From Nilaparvata lugens (taxonomy: Eukaryota; Arthropoda; Insecta; Hemiptera; Delphacidae), in contig NC_052512.1 in NCBI RefSeq assembly GCF_014356525.2, forward strand, positions 1,102,797-1,166,796: DNA of 64,000 bases. Reading direction: 5' to 3'. Positions 43,117-54,115 of this stretch are shown here, in pieces. The translations under genes and the position numbers were made by a program. The number at the start of each line of letters is the position of its first letter. Position 1 is the first letter of the stretch. A model generated the notes under the pieces. The model did not search any database. It saw only the letters and a program-made list of their open reading frames with translations, and had not been told where the DNA came from.

Positions 43117-45969
43117 TGTAAAATCTGACAAAGCATCTATTGGAACGGTTTCACTTGTTATTCGTTCCGCTACTACGTAGACTTCATGTCGTCATCATGT
43201 CTGTCTGTCTGCACGCTGTGTCTTTTGTGCGTCTGCGCTGTTCAGTGACGTCTCAATCGCGGTTTTTGCCACTGCCCTAATCAGCTGGTTTTCTATACTT
43301 CTATTCATATTTTTTCGTCGGATTGTTTGCCGTTGCTATTTTAATATTTGTGCTATTCGATTTTTTAGAATTTAATCTTGTCTTTTGGCATCTTACCTTT
43401 TAGTTATTTGCCACTTTTTCAACATACGTTTCCAAACGTTTTCGTACGTGGCTACATTTCCGCTTTCCCCTTTTTCTTACTAGCGTCTTTGCCTTTTGCT
43501 GTTTGTCGTTCAATGGGGATAGTCGATGGTGCATTTACGCCTTCGGTCTAAACCCTTCATCTGAATCATCGGACTTACAAAACCTTTTTAAAGTGTGAAT
43601 TATTCTTCAAATTAATTCGTTTGTTCCATTCTTCAGTGTGATTCAATTAGTCATCGAGTTCTTCACTCAATTACTCTGTTAAAATTGGATAAACTTTGTC
43701 TAAAATTGCAACAGCGTGTGAGCGTTTCATTGCTATTTATTTGATCTACAAAACCTTTTAAAGTGTGAATTATTCTTCAGATCAATTCGTTTGTTCTATT
43801 CTTCAGTGTGATTCAATTATTCATCGAGTTCTTCACTCAGTTACTCGGTTAAAATTGGATAAACTTTGTCTAAAAATTGCAACCTCATGTAAGCTTCAGT
43901 TGCCATTTTTTCTACAATTGGCTTCACCTCGTAAACTTCAAACTTTCAAGTGCATCATCTCTACTGTTTGGAAATCAATCCAAAAAATTCCAAAATTTGA
44001 AGATCGGATTATTCGTTTGGAATTCTACTCGCTCCAGCCTACTTTTCCATTGGGGGATTCGCCTACTGTAATGGACGTTTCCATGCTTGTCATCGCATGG
44101 CCTAATCACTTCATCGCTTGCTGATGTCCTGTTCCTGTTGGTATTGCGGAGTCGTTGCCTGTCTGCCTGGCCGCATCTCCTCTTCAAAATTTTATTCAGG
44201 TTATGTAAATCATTCTTTTCAATTTTCATTTACGTATGCATCATTATTGTTTTATTAATGTCTATCTTGACATTTAATTCATTGAGGCCACTGACGCCTA
44301 CTTATTTTTTTATTAATGTCTATCTTGACATTCAACTCATTGAGGCCACCGACGCCTATTAATTCATTGTATTTAACAGTTATCCTTGACTTCACAAGTG
44401 ATTTTTTTGAGGCCACTGACGCCTACTTATTATTTTATTAATGTCTATCTTGACATTCAACTCATTGAGGCCACTGACGCCTACTTATTATTTGATTAAT
44501 GTCTATCTTGACATTCAACTCATTGAGGCCACCGACGCCTATTAATTCATTGTATTTAACAGTTACCCTTGACTTCATAAGTGATTTTTTGAGGCCACTG
44601 ACGCCTATATAATTGTATTCAATTGTAGCAATTATTCTTTGTATTTAACAGCTACCCTTGGCTTTACAAGTGATTCATTGAAGGCCACTGTCGCCTATTA
44701 TTAATGTCTATCTTGACATTCTTTCACTGAGGCTACCGACGCCTACCTATTGTTTAGTTAATGTCTAGCTTGACATTCATTTCACTGAGGCCATCGACGC
44801 CTATTTATTTATTGGATTTGACAGCTACCCTTGGCTTTACAAGTGATTCATTGAAGGCCACTGTCGCCTATTATTAATGTCTATCTTGACATTCTTTCAC
44901 TGAGGCTACCGACGCCTACCTATTGTTTAGTTAATGTCTAGCTTGACATTCATTTCACTGAGGCCATCGACGCCTATTTATTTATTGGATTTGACAGTTA
45001 CCCTTGACTTCACAAGTGATTTTTTTGAGGCCACTGACGCCTACTTATTGTTTTATTAATGTCTATCTTGACATTCAACTCATTGAGGCCACTGACGCCT
45101 ATATAATTGTATTCAATAGTAGCAACTATTTATTTATTGGATTTGACAGCTACCCTTGGCTTTACAAGTGATTCACTGAGGCTACCGACGCCTATTTATT
45201 TATTGGATTTGACAGCTACCCTTGGCTTTACAAGTGATTCATTGAAGGCCACTGTCGCCTATTACTCGTTCTAATTGATGTCTGTCTTGACATTCAATTC
45301 ATTGAAGGCCCATGTCGCCTATATTTACCTGGATAATCTTCATTATATTTATTAGCTACCCTTAGCTTTTAAGTGTTATTCTAAGGCCAGTGACGCCTAT
45401 TAATTATTTGGTCGAAGTCTATTTTGACATTCAAATCACTGAAGGCCTATGCCACATATATTTTTATACGTTACTTGCTGAGCATTTTTTTTACAGCTTA
45501 TTGTCATTTTTAATCATTATTATTGTACCTTAGTAATAACCTTCATTATTGCCCTCAATTATATTCATTTCAGGTATCATTATTAATACCTTTGCATTTA
45601 TTGCAATATCATTAATACCAATATCATTAATAATTTAATATCATTAATACCTTTGCAGTTATTGTCAGACCTCAATGGTCATTAATGGTCATTGACCTAA
45701 TTTCTTTTAAATGTTATAGTTCTCTACATTATTTCACATGTTGTAATTTTCCCAAGATTTGACTCATTGTTTTTGTATGTGGCCATCTGCCTACTATTAT
45801 CATCTTATTATTATTAAATCTTATATTGTTGATTCATTTAGTCTTTTATTGGCGTACTTACCACACTTCAAGCTATCAGTATTTTTATGCACAGAATTCA
45901 AAGATTTATTTGTAGGTATTTATACCAACTATCATCCACAGTCCACTGCCCTGCCCTTGGATTCTGTCA
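43117..45969 (+). repeat. BEL 3' LTR (2.85 kb)
   Basis: Starts TGTAAAATCTGACAAAGC and ends GGATTCTGTCA. Nearly identical to 36070-38739 apart from about 185 extra bases of tandem units near 44345-44530 and scattered single differences (e.g. CTGCACGC for CTGCGCGC near 43210). Confidence 0.95.
44245..45455 (+). repeat. BEL 3' LTR minisatellite
   Basis: Same modules as 37200-38230 but with two or three more TTAATGTCTATCTTGACATT / GAGGCCACTGACGCCTACTT units at the left, which accounts for the length difference between the LTRs. Confidence 0.88.
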
Positions 45970-45974
45970 CCATG

Positions 45975-46377
45975 TGTGAAATATTCACTTCATGATGGCC
46001 TCAAGACGTCACAGTGGTTAATTGGATTCTACTTTGTCATATAGTATGTACTATTCTTAAGTTTTTAATTTTTTTCTGAGCCTTTGAGACTTTTGTATAT
46101 TGGTGTAATACTTTCTTTAGCTCTATTTAATTCAATTTGTATACATACATCTTCTTACTGACCAGAATTGAAGCAGAATAAGTCAACCGCAACTCACTAC
46201 CAACACACAAGGACTCTAATGTTGGCAGTGCCGAATATTACATTGATAATCAATGTTGTACAAGTTACAATCGATGTCTATTTGTAGCTAATTGTATATT
46301 GCATACTTTAGTGATTGTATTTTACAAACATTTGTATGTGATTTTTGGAAATAAATTCAATTCAATTCAATTCAATT
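45975..46377 (+). mobile_element. LINE 3' end with AATTC tail (continuation of 35707-36069)
   Basis: After the CCATG duplication comes AT-rich 3' untranslated DNA ending GGAAATAAATTCAATTCAATTCAATTCAATT, tandem AATTC units. It is the third LINE end in the window with a short tandem tail rather than poly(A). Confidence 0.75.
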
Positions 46378-47210
46378 ACTTGAACATTGAGAATTTTGAA
46401 TATGATAGAATTATCAGTATTGTTTTTCATCTTGAATGTCATTTTCAATACTGGAAGATATAGTTATCATTTCCCAAAATAGCGGGAAAATGTTATTTTT
46501 TCATGATAATATTTTGATAATTGATTTTTCTACGTTTCAATGACGGGATTTGCTTTTGTCTGTATATGTATGTTGGCATGTTTGTAAATTAGCTTTTGAT
46601 GATTACAGCTTGGCAATGCCCTCGGTTTTATTTATAACAGGTAATATTGTCATCGTCAATACACGCCAATCAGTCATTGGCCGTTTCAACACTTACGATT
46701 TCTCGTCACGGTACCGGTTTCTTTTTTCCGATGTCCGAGGGCTAATTGGGGTAACATATTGACAATGAGATCTGTTTATAAATGCTGTACGAGGTCTACT
46801 GTTCACAGAACTACTAGCTACAAGTATTCAACTGCAGAAGTCGGAAATAGACATTTCATTTTACTCATGGAAGACACCCACCCTCATCTATCTACTTCAC
46901 GTCTATGAAGATAACAATATCAAAGAAACAGAGTTGAAAGTACAAAGGCATAGAGATGGAAATTTAGAAGTAAATGAATTGTTATAATTCAATTACTCAG
47001 GTATATTAGAACTGACTACTTTAGCATTTACCTGATTAATATTTATATATTTATTTATTCATATGCAAATACAATTCAGGTAAAAACAACAGGCATTTGC
47101 CCAAAACTGCTTCAAACCTTAATTTGGAATACACAGTCTAAAGGTTATGCTACTTACGTAACTTAAATGATAATTTGTACACAATTTTGAGTCCAAAAAA
47201 TGGCAAAATT
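46378..47210. other. No gene recognised
   Basis: AT-rich. The frame 46550-46762 has no family features. 47035-47195 resembles 30705-30890 (see there). Confidence 0.5.
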
Positions 47211-47470
47211 CTAGCCGGCATGCTCCCCCTGTTATCTCAGTTATTATTGAAGATATCGACTCAAATTTTTTTTTAAATAAAAGAGGAGGAAAAAATAAAG
47301 CGCGCTAGCCTATTTTTATACAATTTAGTTAAATTTTAATATTAGAAATAGCTGTTTCAAAACTAACCTTATTTTGAAGAATGGACGATTCTAAATATAT
47401 TATTATCTCAACTATTTTTGAAGGTATCAACTCAATTTTTTTTTGATGAAAGAAGAAGGAAAAATAGGTG
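47211..47470 (+). repeat. Left arm of the long inverted repeat
   Basis: Pairs with 52290-52557. The arm itself contains two diverged copies of a ~75-base module, (TATCTCA)(G/A)(T/C)TATT(AT)TTGAAG followed by a T-run and GAAAGAGGAGGAAAAAATA-like purines, and a third copy lies at 47885-47960 (CTCAACTATTTTTTAAGATATC). Confidence 0.85.
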
Positions 47471-48711
47471 TTGCTTCTATGAATTTTATTTTGAAAGACG
47501 TTTTAAAACATTAAAAAAACAGTTTGAATTTCTGAAGTGAGACTCAACAATGAAGAATGATGTTATGTAAACATGAAGAATGAACTGTGATTAATGAAGC
47601 CAATAGCACAGCTGACTCATATTTTATGGCCGAATTAAAGATTTCAAAATAAGCGATTGCTCGAATGAATGTTCGCATCAATTCAACTTCTTCGAAAGTG
47701 ATTGAAGAGGTAACTACAGGCAAGCATGGACATTGGAATACAATATAATTGATTAATCGATGAATTGAATAGAAATTAGATATTATTCTGGGGAGTTTTT
47801 CATTAAATTAACATTAACTTTCTAAAGCTGACCCTGAAACAGAACAGAAATTGGTAATTTTTGGTTTATGTGACTAACAATAATTGTATCTCAACTATTT
47901 TTTAAGATATCAATCAATTTTTTTTAAATTGAAGAGGAAGAAAAAATAGGTGTCGGTAATATAAATTCTATCCTAAAATACTAATTTAAACATTAAAAAA
48001 ACAATTAGGTTTTGGTCAATTTATGTCAGGTTCAAGTCATTTATATTTATAGTAATTAAGATGATTGAATAGAACAATTGAACATTGAGATAGGATTCAA
48101 GAGTTAAGATAAAGAGATTTTTCAATAGTGGAGACTCTTTGAGTATGGAAAGAACTATAATGTTAAGAACTAGGAGTTGAAGAAGTGGTGGACAATGTAC
48201 AAACCTTTACTCTTAATCACATTTTCTTATGACAATGATACATTTTAATTGAATGAACTTGTTATATATATATTTGAACTACCGCCTAAACAGAGTAGTC
48301 AACATAAAATATTGCACAGAAATGAAGAAAACACTGATTCAATTTATTACCAACACATTTATTTTACATGAATATGATATGAATATTACAAACATTTGCA
48401 TTATAATCTAAATTATTATCCATTGTACATTTCTACACTACAACATTCAAAAAGATCAGACAGGCATTGAATTTGAAACACAAAGACAGACACATTCATA
48501 AGGCGCTGTTCACCTGTTCTAGTATTTTCTATTCTGTATCGTATTCGACTTAACAATAATATAAAGTGTTCAATAAAGATCATTGAAATAATTCTACTGA
48601 GAGTTCTTATTCTTTCAAAAATACACAACAGAACTCTTGAATCAAGTCAAATAATTACTAACCTGAACAAGTATGACCAAAGCTTACTGAGCCTGGGCCA
48701 AGAACAGATCT

Positions 48712-51290
48712 CTCCTAAACTTAACTTTTTCTAATCTGAGATTTTCCTAAAATTAGCTTCACCTAACTAGAGTTTTTCCCAACCTAAAGCTTTTCCTAAC
48801 CTGAGCTTTAACTAACCAAAGCTTTTCCTAACATAAGCTTTACCTAACCTTAGCTTCTCCTAACCTTAGCTTCTTCTAACCTAAGCTTTTCCTAACCTAA
48901 CCTAACCTTTTCCTAACCTAAGCTTTTCCTAACCTAAGCTTTACCTAACCTTAACTTTTCCCAACCAAAGCTTTTCCTAACCCATGCTTTTCTCAACCTA
49001 AGCTTTTCCTAACCTAAGCTTTTCCTAACCTAAGCTTTCACTAACCAAAGCTTTTCCTAACCTAAGCTTTTCCTAACCTAAGCTTTACCTAACCTTAACT
49101 TTTCCCAACCAAAGCTTTTCCTAACCTAAGCTTTTCCTAACCTAAGCTTTTCCTAACCTAAGCTTTTCCTAACCTAAGCTTTTCCTAACCTAAGCTTTTC
49201 CTAACCTAAGCTTTTCCTAACCTAACCTAAGCTTTTCCTAACCTAAGCTTTTCCTAACCCATGCTTTTCTCAACCTAAGCTTTTCCTAACCTAAGCTTTC
49301 CCTAACCTAAAGCTTTTCCTAACCTAAGCTTTCACTAACCAAAGCTTTCCCCAACCCTAGCTTTTCCTAACCTAAGCTTTACCTAACGTTAGCTTCTCCT
49401 AACCTAAGTTTTACCTAACCCAAGCTTTACCTAACCTTAACTTTTCCCAACCAAAGCTTTTCCTAACCCATGCTTTTCTCAACCTAAGCTTTTCCTAACC
49501 TAAGCTTTTCCTAACCTAACCCAACCTAACCTAACCTAAGCTTTTCCTAACCTAACCTAACCTAACCTAAGCTTTTCCTAACCTAACCTAACCTAACCTA
49601 ACCTAACCCAACCTAACCTAACCTTTTCCTAACCTAACCTAACCTAACCTAAGCTTTTCCTAACCTAACCTAACCTAACCTAAGCTTTTCCTAACCTATC
49701 CTAACCTAACCTAACCTAACCTAACCCAACCTAACCTAAGCTTTTCCTAACCTAACCTAACCTAACCCAACCTAACCTAACCTAACCTTTTCCTAACCTA
49801 ACCTTACCTAACCTTACCTAACCTAAGCTTTTCCTAACCTAACCTAACCTAACCTAACCTAACCCAACCTAACCTAAGCTTTTCCTAACCTAACTAACCT
49901 AACCTAACCTAACCTAACCTAACCAACCTAACCTACCTAACCTAACCTAGCTTTTCCTAACCTAACCTAACCTAACCTAAGCTTTTCCCAACCTAACCTA
50001 ACCTAACCAAACCTAACCTAACCTAAGCTTTTCCTAACCTAACCTAACCTAACCTAACCCAACCCAACCTAACCTAACCTAAGCTTTTCCTAACCTAACC
50101 TAACCTAAGCTTTTCTAACCTAACCTAACCTAACCTAACCTAACCTAACCTAAGCTTTTCCTAACCTAACCTAACCTAACCTAAGCTTTTCCCAACCTAA
50201 CCTAACCTAACCAAACCTAACCTAACCTAAGCTTTTCCTAACCTAACCTAACCTAACCTAACCCAACCCAACCTAACCTAACCTAAGCTTTTCCTAACCT
50301 AACCTAACCTAAGCTTTTCCTAACCTAACCTAACCTAACCTAACCTAACCTAAGCTTTTCCTAACCTAACCTAACCTAACCGAAGCTTTTCCTAACCTAA
50401 CCTTACCTAACCTAAGCTTTTCCTAACCTAACCCAACCTAACCTAACCTAACCTAACCTAACCTAACCCAACCTAACCTAACCTAAGCTTTTCCTAACCT
50501 AACCTAACCTAACCCAACCTAACCCAACCTAACCTAACCTAACCTAACCTAACCTAAGCTTTTCCTAACCTAACCTAACCTAACCCAACCTAACCTAAGT
50601 TTCTCCTAACTTAAAGCTTTTCCTCACCTAAGCTTTCACTAACCAAAGCTTTCCCTAACCTAAGCTTCACTCAACCTTAGATTCTCCCAACCTTAGCTTC
50701 TCCTAACCTAAGCTTTCCTAACCAGAGCTTTTCCCAACTTAAGCTTATTCCTCACCCAAGGTTTTCTTAACCTAAGCTTTCCCCAACCAAAGCTTTTCCT
50801 TACCTTAGCTTCTCCTAACCTTATCTTTTCCTAACATAGGCTTTCCCTAACCTTAGATTTTTCCAACCTTAGCTTTTCCTCACCAATTTTTCCCCAACCT
50901 AAGCTTTCCCTAATTTGTGCTTTTTTTAACCTAAGCATTTCTCAATCGAAGCTTTCCCCAACCAAAGCTTTTCATAACCTAAGCTTTCACAAACCAAAGC
51001 TTTTTCTAACCTAATTTTTCCCAACCCACAGTTTCCTAGCCTAAGTATCTCCTAACCTAAGATTTTCTCAACCTAAGTGTTTCTAAGCTAATGCCTCCTA
51101 ACCAAATCCTTTCTATGCAAAATCTTTCCAACCTAACCTCCCCTAACCTAACCTTTTTCAACCCAAACCTTTGTAACCTGAGTTTTTTATTATCCCCAAC
51201 CCAACAAAGCCTAACTCGAACTAACAAATGCAGTCCAGCCCAACCATTGAGCTCCCCTCTAACCAAGCATTTTCCAACCTAATATAACAA
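48712..51290. repeat. Telomere-like array: CCTAA pentamers interleaved with GCTTTT
   Basis: Built of CCTAA (complement of the insect telomeric TTAGG) in blocks of two to nine, separated by GCTTTT. The commonest period is 16 bases: CCTAACCTAAGCTTTT, creating an AAGCTT site in each unit. The left third (48712-49500) is mainly the 16-base unit with variants (CCCAACCAAAGC, CCATGCTTTTCTCAA). The centre (49500-50600) is nearly pure CCTAA runs with occasional CCCAA. The right edge (50600-51290) decays. The G-rich strand is the minus strand. Confidence 0.93.
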
Positions 51291-51305
51291 AGCCTTACCA
51301 GATAA

Positions 51306-51336
51306 AGACTGAGCAACCCTCAGACTTGCTCAGTCT
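51306..51336. repeat. Perfect hairpin
   Basis: AGACTGAGCAA and TTGCTCAGTCT pair perfectly (11 bp) across a 9-base loop, immediately beyond the array. Confidence 0.75.
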
Positions 51337-51388
51337 TCATCACTTAAGGTTTGATAGTCACATCAAACTTTGGTAGGTAGGGTTTCAT

Positions 51389-51571
51389 CAATATCGTTAG
51401 ATACAGGAGAAAATGTGGTCAGCAGTAATTATGGTTAGCTCCATTTAAAAATATTCTCAACATTTTTCAGGCAAACAACTGGCACATTTTTGATATTTTC
51501 CAGATTTCCTATCAACTTCATCAATAGCATTAAATACAGAAGAAAATGTGGTCAGCAGTAATGGTTAGCTC
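51389..51571 (+). repeat. Direct repeat pair of ~50 bases
   Basis: ATACAGGAGAAAATGTGGTC / AGCAGTAATTATGGTTAGCTC near 51400-51440 and ATACAGAAGAAAATGTGGTC / AGCAGTAATGGTTAGCTC near 51535-51571, about 130 bases apart. The remaining DNA to 52283 is AT-rich without a gene. Confidence 0.75.
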
Positions 51572-52289
51572 TTTGATGGAATTGGAATTTTTATTCAAAT
51601 TTGATACATTTGAGTTCTAATTCAAAATTATTTTTTTCCCAAAATTGGATTTTTTTTTTGAAAAAATTGAAGATAGGTAGTGAAAATTATAACTGGAACC
51701 GTTTTAAGCATAAGTTAGCCTGTGGTACTTTTCTGTAAGTTGTATAATTCTGAATGATTGAATAAATAAATAAACTTTAATTATTAATACCTAAATGAGA
51801 CTTTACAAATTTAGTACCCATTGGGGTTTCCAATTTTTTCAAAAAAAGTTTGAATTGGTTTGTTTTTTCAGATTGGTTTCTACAAGGATGCACGTTTGAT
51901 GCCTAGTGAGATCGGACTCCCCGATTATGTATTGAGTATTCCAATAATGGGAAAAAATGTAGAACAAATTATAATTTAAATATATCAAATTGAAGTTTGT
52001 AAAACAATAACAATAAAAAAACAATAAAATAAATATTGAACTCTTGAATCATTAATCGAACAAGTTGAAATCGGAATCTTTCTTATCGAGCAATTTCAAA
52101 AACCGATGACAACTCTATTTAGCATGCTTCAAATTTGTGACCTGTAGAGAATAGAGCAGCAACTCTATAACTCTACAACTCTATGGTGCTAGTAAAAACA
52201 TGATAGTATTATAGGTTGGACAAAATTCAAAATTTGCTGTTAATATTAATAACATTAAATTTCATTGATTAGAATTGTTATTCAGTTAC

Positions 52290-52557
52290 CGACACGTATT
52301 TTTTCTTCTTCTTTCATTAAAAAAATTTAGTCCCATAATATCTTTAATAATAGTTGATACAAATCATTATAATTTAGAATCGTCCATTCTATAGAATAAG
52401 GTTAGTTTTGAAACAGCTATTTCTAATATTAAAATTAAATCAAATGGTATAAAAATATGCTAGCGCGCTTTATTTTGTCTTCCTCTTTCATTTTAAAAAA
52501 AAATTGAGTCGATATCTTCAATAATAACTGAGATAGCAGGGGGAGCAGGCCGGCTAG
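52290..52557 (-). repeat. Right arm of the long inverted repeat
   Basis: Inverted counterpart of 47211-47470; I estimate 85-90% identity by eye. Confidence 0.85.
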
Positions 52558-52789
52558 AGCTTAGCCCAAAAAATGTATCTACTACAATTTTGAATCTATT
52601 AGATTGATCAATTTCCAAATACGAATCCAAACAAAACTCTTCCTTCACAATTGCAAAAAAATATTGAAAATTTCACTCAAATCCACAAACTCATGTTTTA
52701 TTACCGCAATCATTATGTTTCAAATTCAAATTTGCGTTGCGTTGCTGTTACTCAGCTGCTCTCTGCACCTATTTTCTCACGTGCATGTC

Positions 52790-53960
52790 GCTGGCCCGGC
52801 TATAATCGAATTACAACATACTAACCATGTCAATATTTAGTACCTATTTCGTACTATTTAGTACCTCCAATGAAAAAATTTGTACCTCACCCCTAACTGA
52901 GTTATTGATTTTTCTAAAGTGCCGGGCCAGAGACATGGTTGCCCGGGCTATCTTCAAATTTGAACTCAAGCTGTGCACCAATATTTAGTACCTATTTAGT
53001 ACTATTTAGTACCTCCAATGGAAAAATTTGTACCTTAAAGGTGGCGGAAATACAGCATGAAAATAGGGTCAATGACCTCTCAGCCCGGCTATGTCTGAAT
53101 TTCACCAATCTAACTATGCCAATATTTAGTTATAATTTAGTACTATTTAGTACCTACAATAAAAAATTTTTTATCTCAAAGGTTACAGAGTTATTGCATG
53201 AAAATAGTTAGGGTCAATGACCTCTCAGCCCGGCTATGTCTGAATTTCATGAATCCAATTATGCCATTAAATAGTACCTATTTCGTACTATTTGGTACCT
53301 TCAATAAAAAAAATTTCACCTCAAAGGTAACAGAGGAAATACAGCATGAATGTGGCAAATGTCTGTGACCTCTCAGCCCGGCTATGTCTGAATTTCATCA
53401 AACTAATTAAGCCAATATAATAGTTCCCATTTAGTACTATTTAGTACCTACAATAAAAAATTTTTCATCTCAAAGGTTACAGAGTTATTGCATGAAAATA
53501 GTTAGGGTCAATGACCTCTCAGCCCGGCTATGTCTGAATTTCATCAATCCAATTATGCCAATATTTAGTACCTATTTCATACTATTTAGTACCAATAATA
53601 AAAATTTTCTTTTCTGAAAGGTTACAGAGTTATTGCATGTAATAGCAGGGGTCAATGACCTCTGCACATGGGCATGTCACTGGCCCGGCTATGTCTGAAT
53701 TTCAACAAAATAATTTTGCCAATATCTAGCACCTATTTCGTACTATTCAGTACCACCATTAAAAACATTTGTCCCTTCAAGTAGTGCTTGCACTACGTCG
53801 GTGGAGCGGCGCGACGCGGCGCGGCTATGTCTGAATTTCAACAAACTAATGATGCCAATATTTAGTATCCATTTTTTACCATTATTAAAAACATTTGCAC
53901 CTTCAAGTAGAGCGTGCACTACGAAGGTGGAGCGGCGCGACGCGGCGCGGCGTATCAAGT
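52790..53960 (+). repeat. Satellite with ~147-bp unit, about eight copies
   Basis: GCCCGGCTATGTCTGAATTTCA recurs (in diverged form at 52795 and 52944) at about 53083, 53230, 53377, 53524, 53686 and 53820. Each unit also has AATATTTAGTACCTATTTCG, TACTATTTAGTACC, AAAGGTTACAGAGTTATTGC and GGGTCAATGACCTCTCAGCC (containing the palindrome GGTCA-ATGACC). The last two units change into CpG-rich sequence. Open frames 52939-53211 and 53743-53958 are by-products. Confidence 0.9.
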
Positions 53961-54115
53961 GATCAAGTTTACCTCCTTCACAGAGAAGAAAGAATTCCTT
54001 CTACTTTGTGACCTCCATGCATTGGACCGCGGCGCGGCGCAGATCTCGAAGAGTCTCTGAACTTTTCGGGATCGGAACCGCGTCGCGCCGCGCCGCGCTC
54101 GCAGTGCACGGGCTT
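53780..54115. repeat. CpG-rich blocks with inverted arrangement
   Basis: GGTGGAGCGGCGCGACGCGG plus CGCGG occurs at about 53800 and again at about 53925 after GTAG(T/A)GC(T/G)TGCACTACG. A reversed version, GGAACCGCGTCGCGCCGCGC plus CGCGCTCG, lies at about 54075-54102. The blocks are strikingly GC-rich in an AT-rich setting. They could be terminal repeats of a small element inserted at the satellite edge. Confidence 0.6.

Larger units (their letters stand above)
36070..45969 (+). mobile_element. BEL/Pao LTR retrotransposon with very long LTRs, lacking RT
   Basis: Two LTRs (36070-38739 and 43117-45969) flank 4.4 kb of internal DNA. The duplication CCATG is present on both sides (36065-36069 and 45970-45974), 5 bp as expected for BEL/Pao. 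Gag with BEL-type zinc fingers, protease and integrase with the BEL-type C-terminal domain are recognised, but RT and RNase H are absent. Internal genes have two or three frame changes. The LTRs are nearly identical except for an extra ~185 bases of tandem units in the right copy, so the insertion is recent. Confidence 0.94.
47211..52557. mobile_element. 5.35-kb unit bounded by long inverted repeats, carrying a telomere-like array
   Basis: The left arm (47211-47470) and right arm (52290-52557) are inverted copies. Both read inward from CTAGCCGGC(A/C)TGCTCCCCCTG through ATTATTGAAGATATCGACTCAA, AATAAAGCGCGCTAGC, TTAGAAATAGCTGTTTCAAA, ACTAACCTTATT and GAATGGACGATTCTAAA. Between them lies AT-rich DNA with the CCTAA array in the middle. 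No transposase was found. Either a non-autonomous foldback-type transposon or an inverted duplication around an array; no clear target duplication was found. Confidence 0.75.

Noticed and set aside
46550..46762. 70-codon frame with apparent protein-like end
   Set aside because: Short, no motif, no supporting start context or splice pattern.
48712..51290. CRISPR-like regular repeat array
   Set aside because: Units are directly adjacent or separated by constant GCTTTT, there are no unique spacers, and the setting is eukaryotic; it is a telomere-like satellite.
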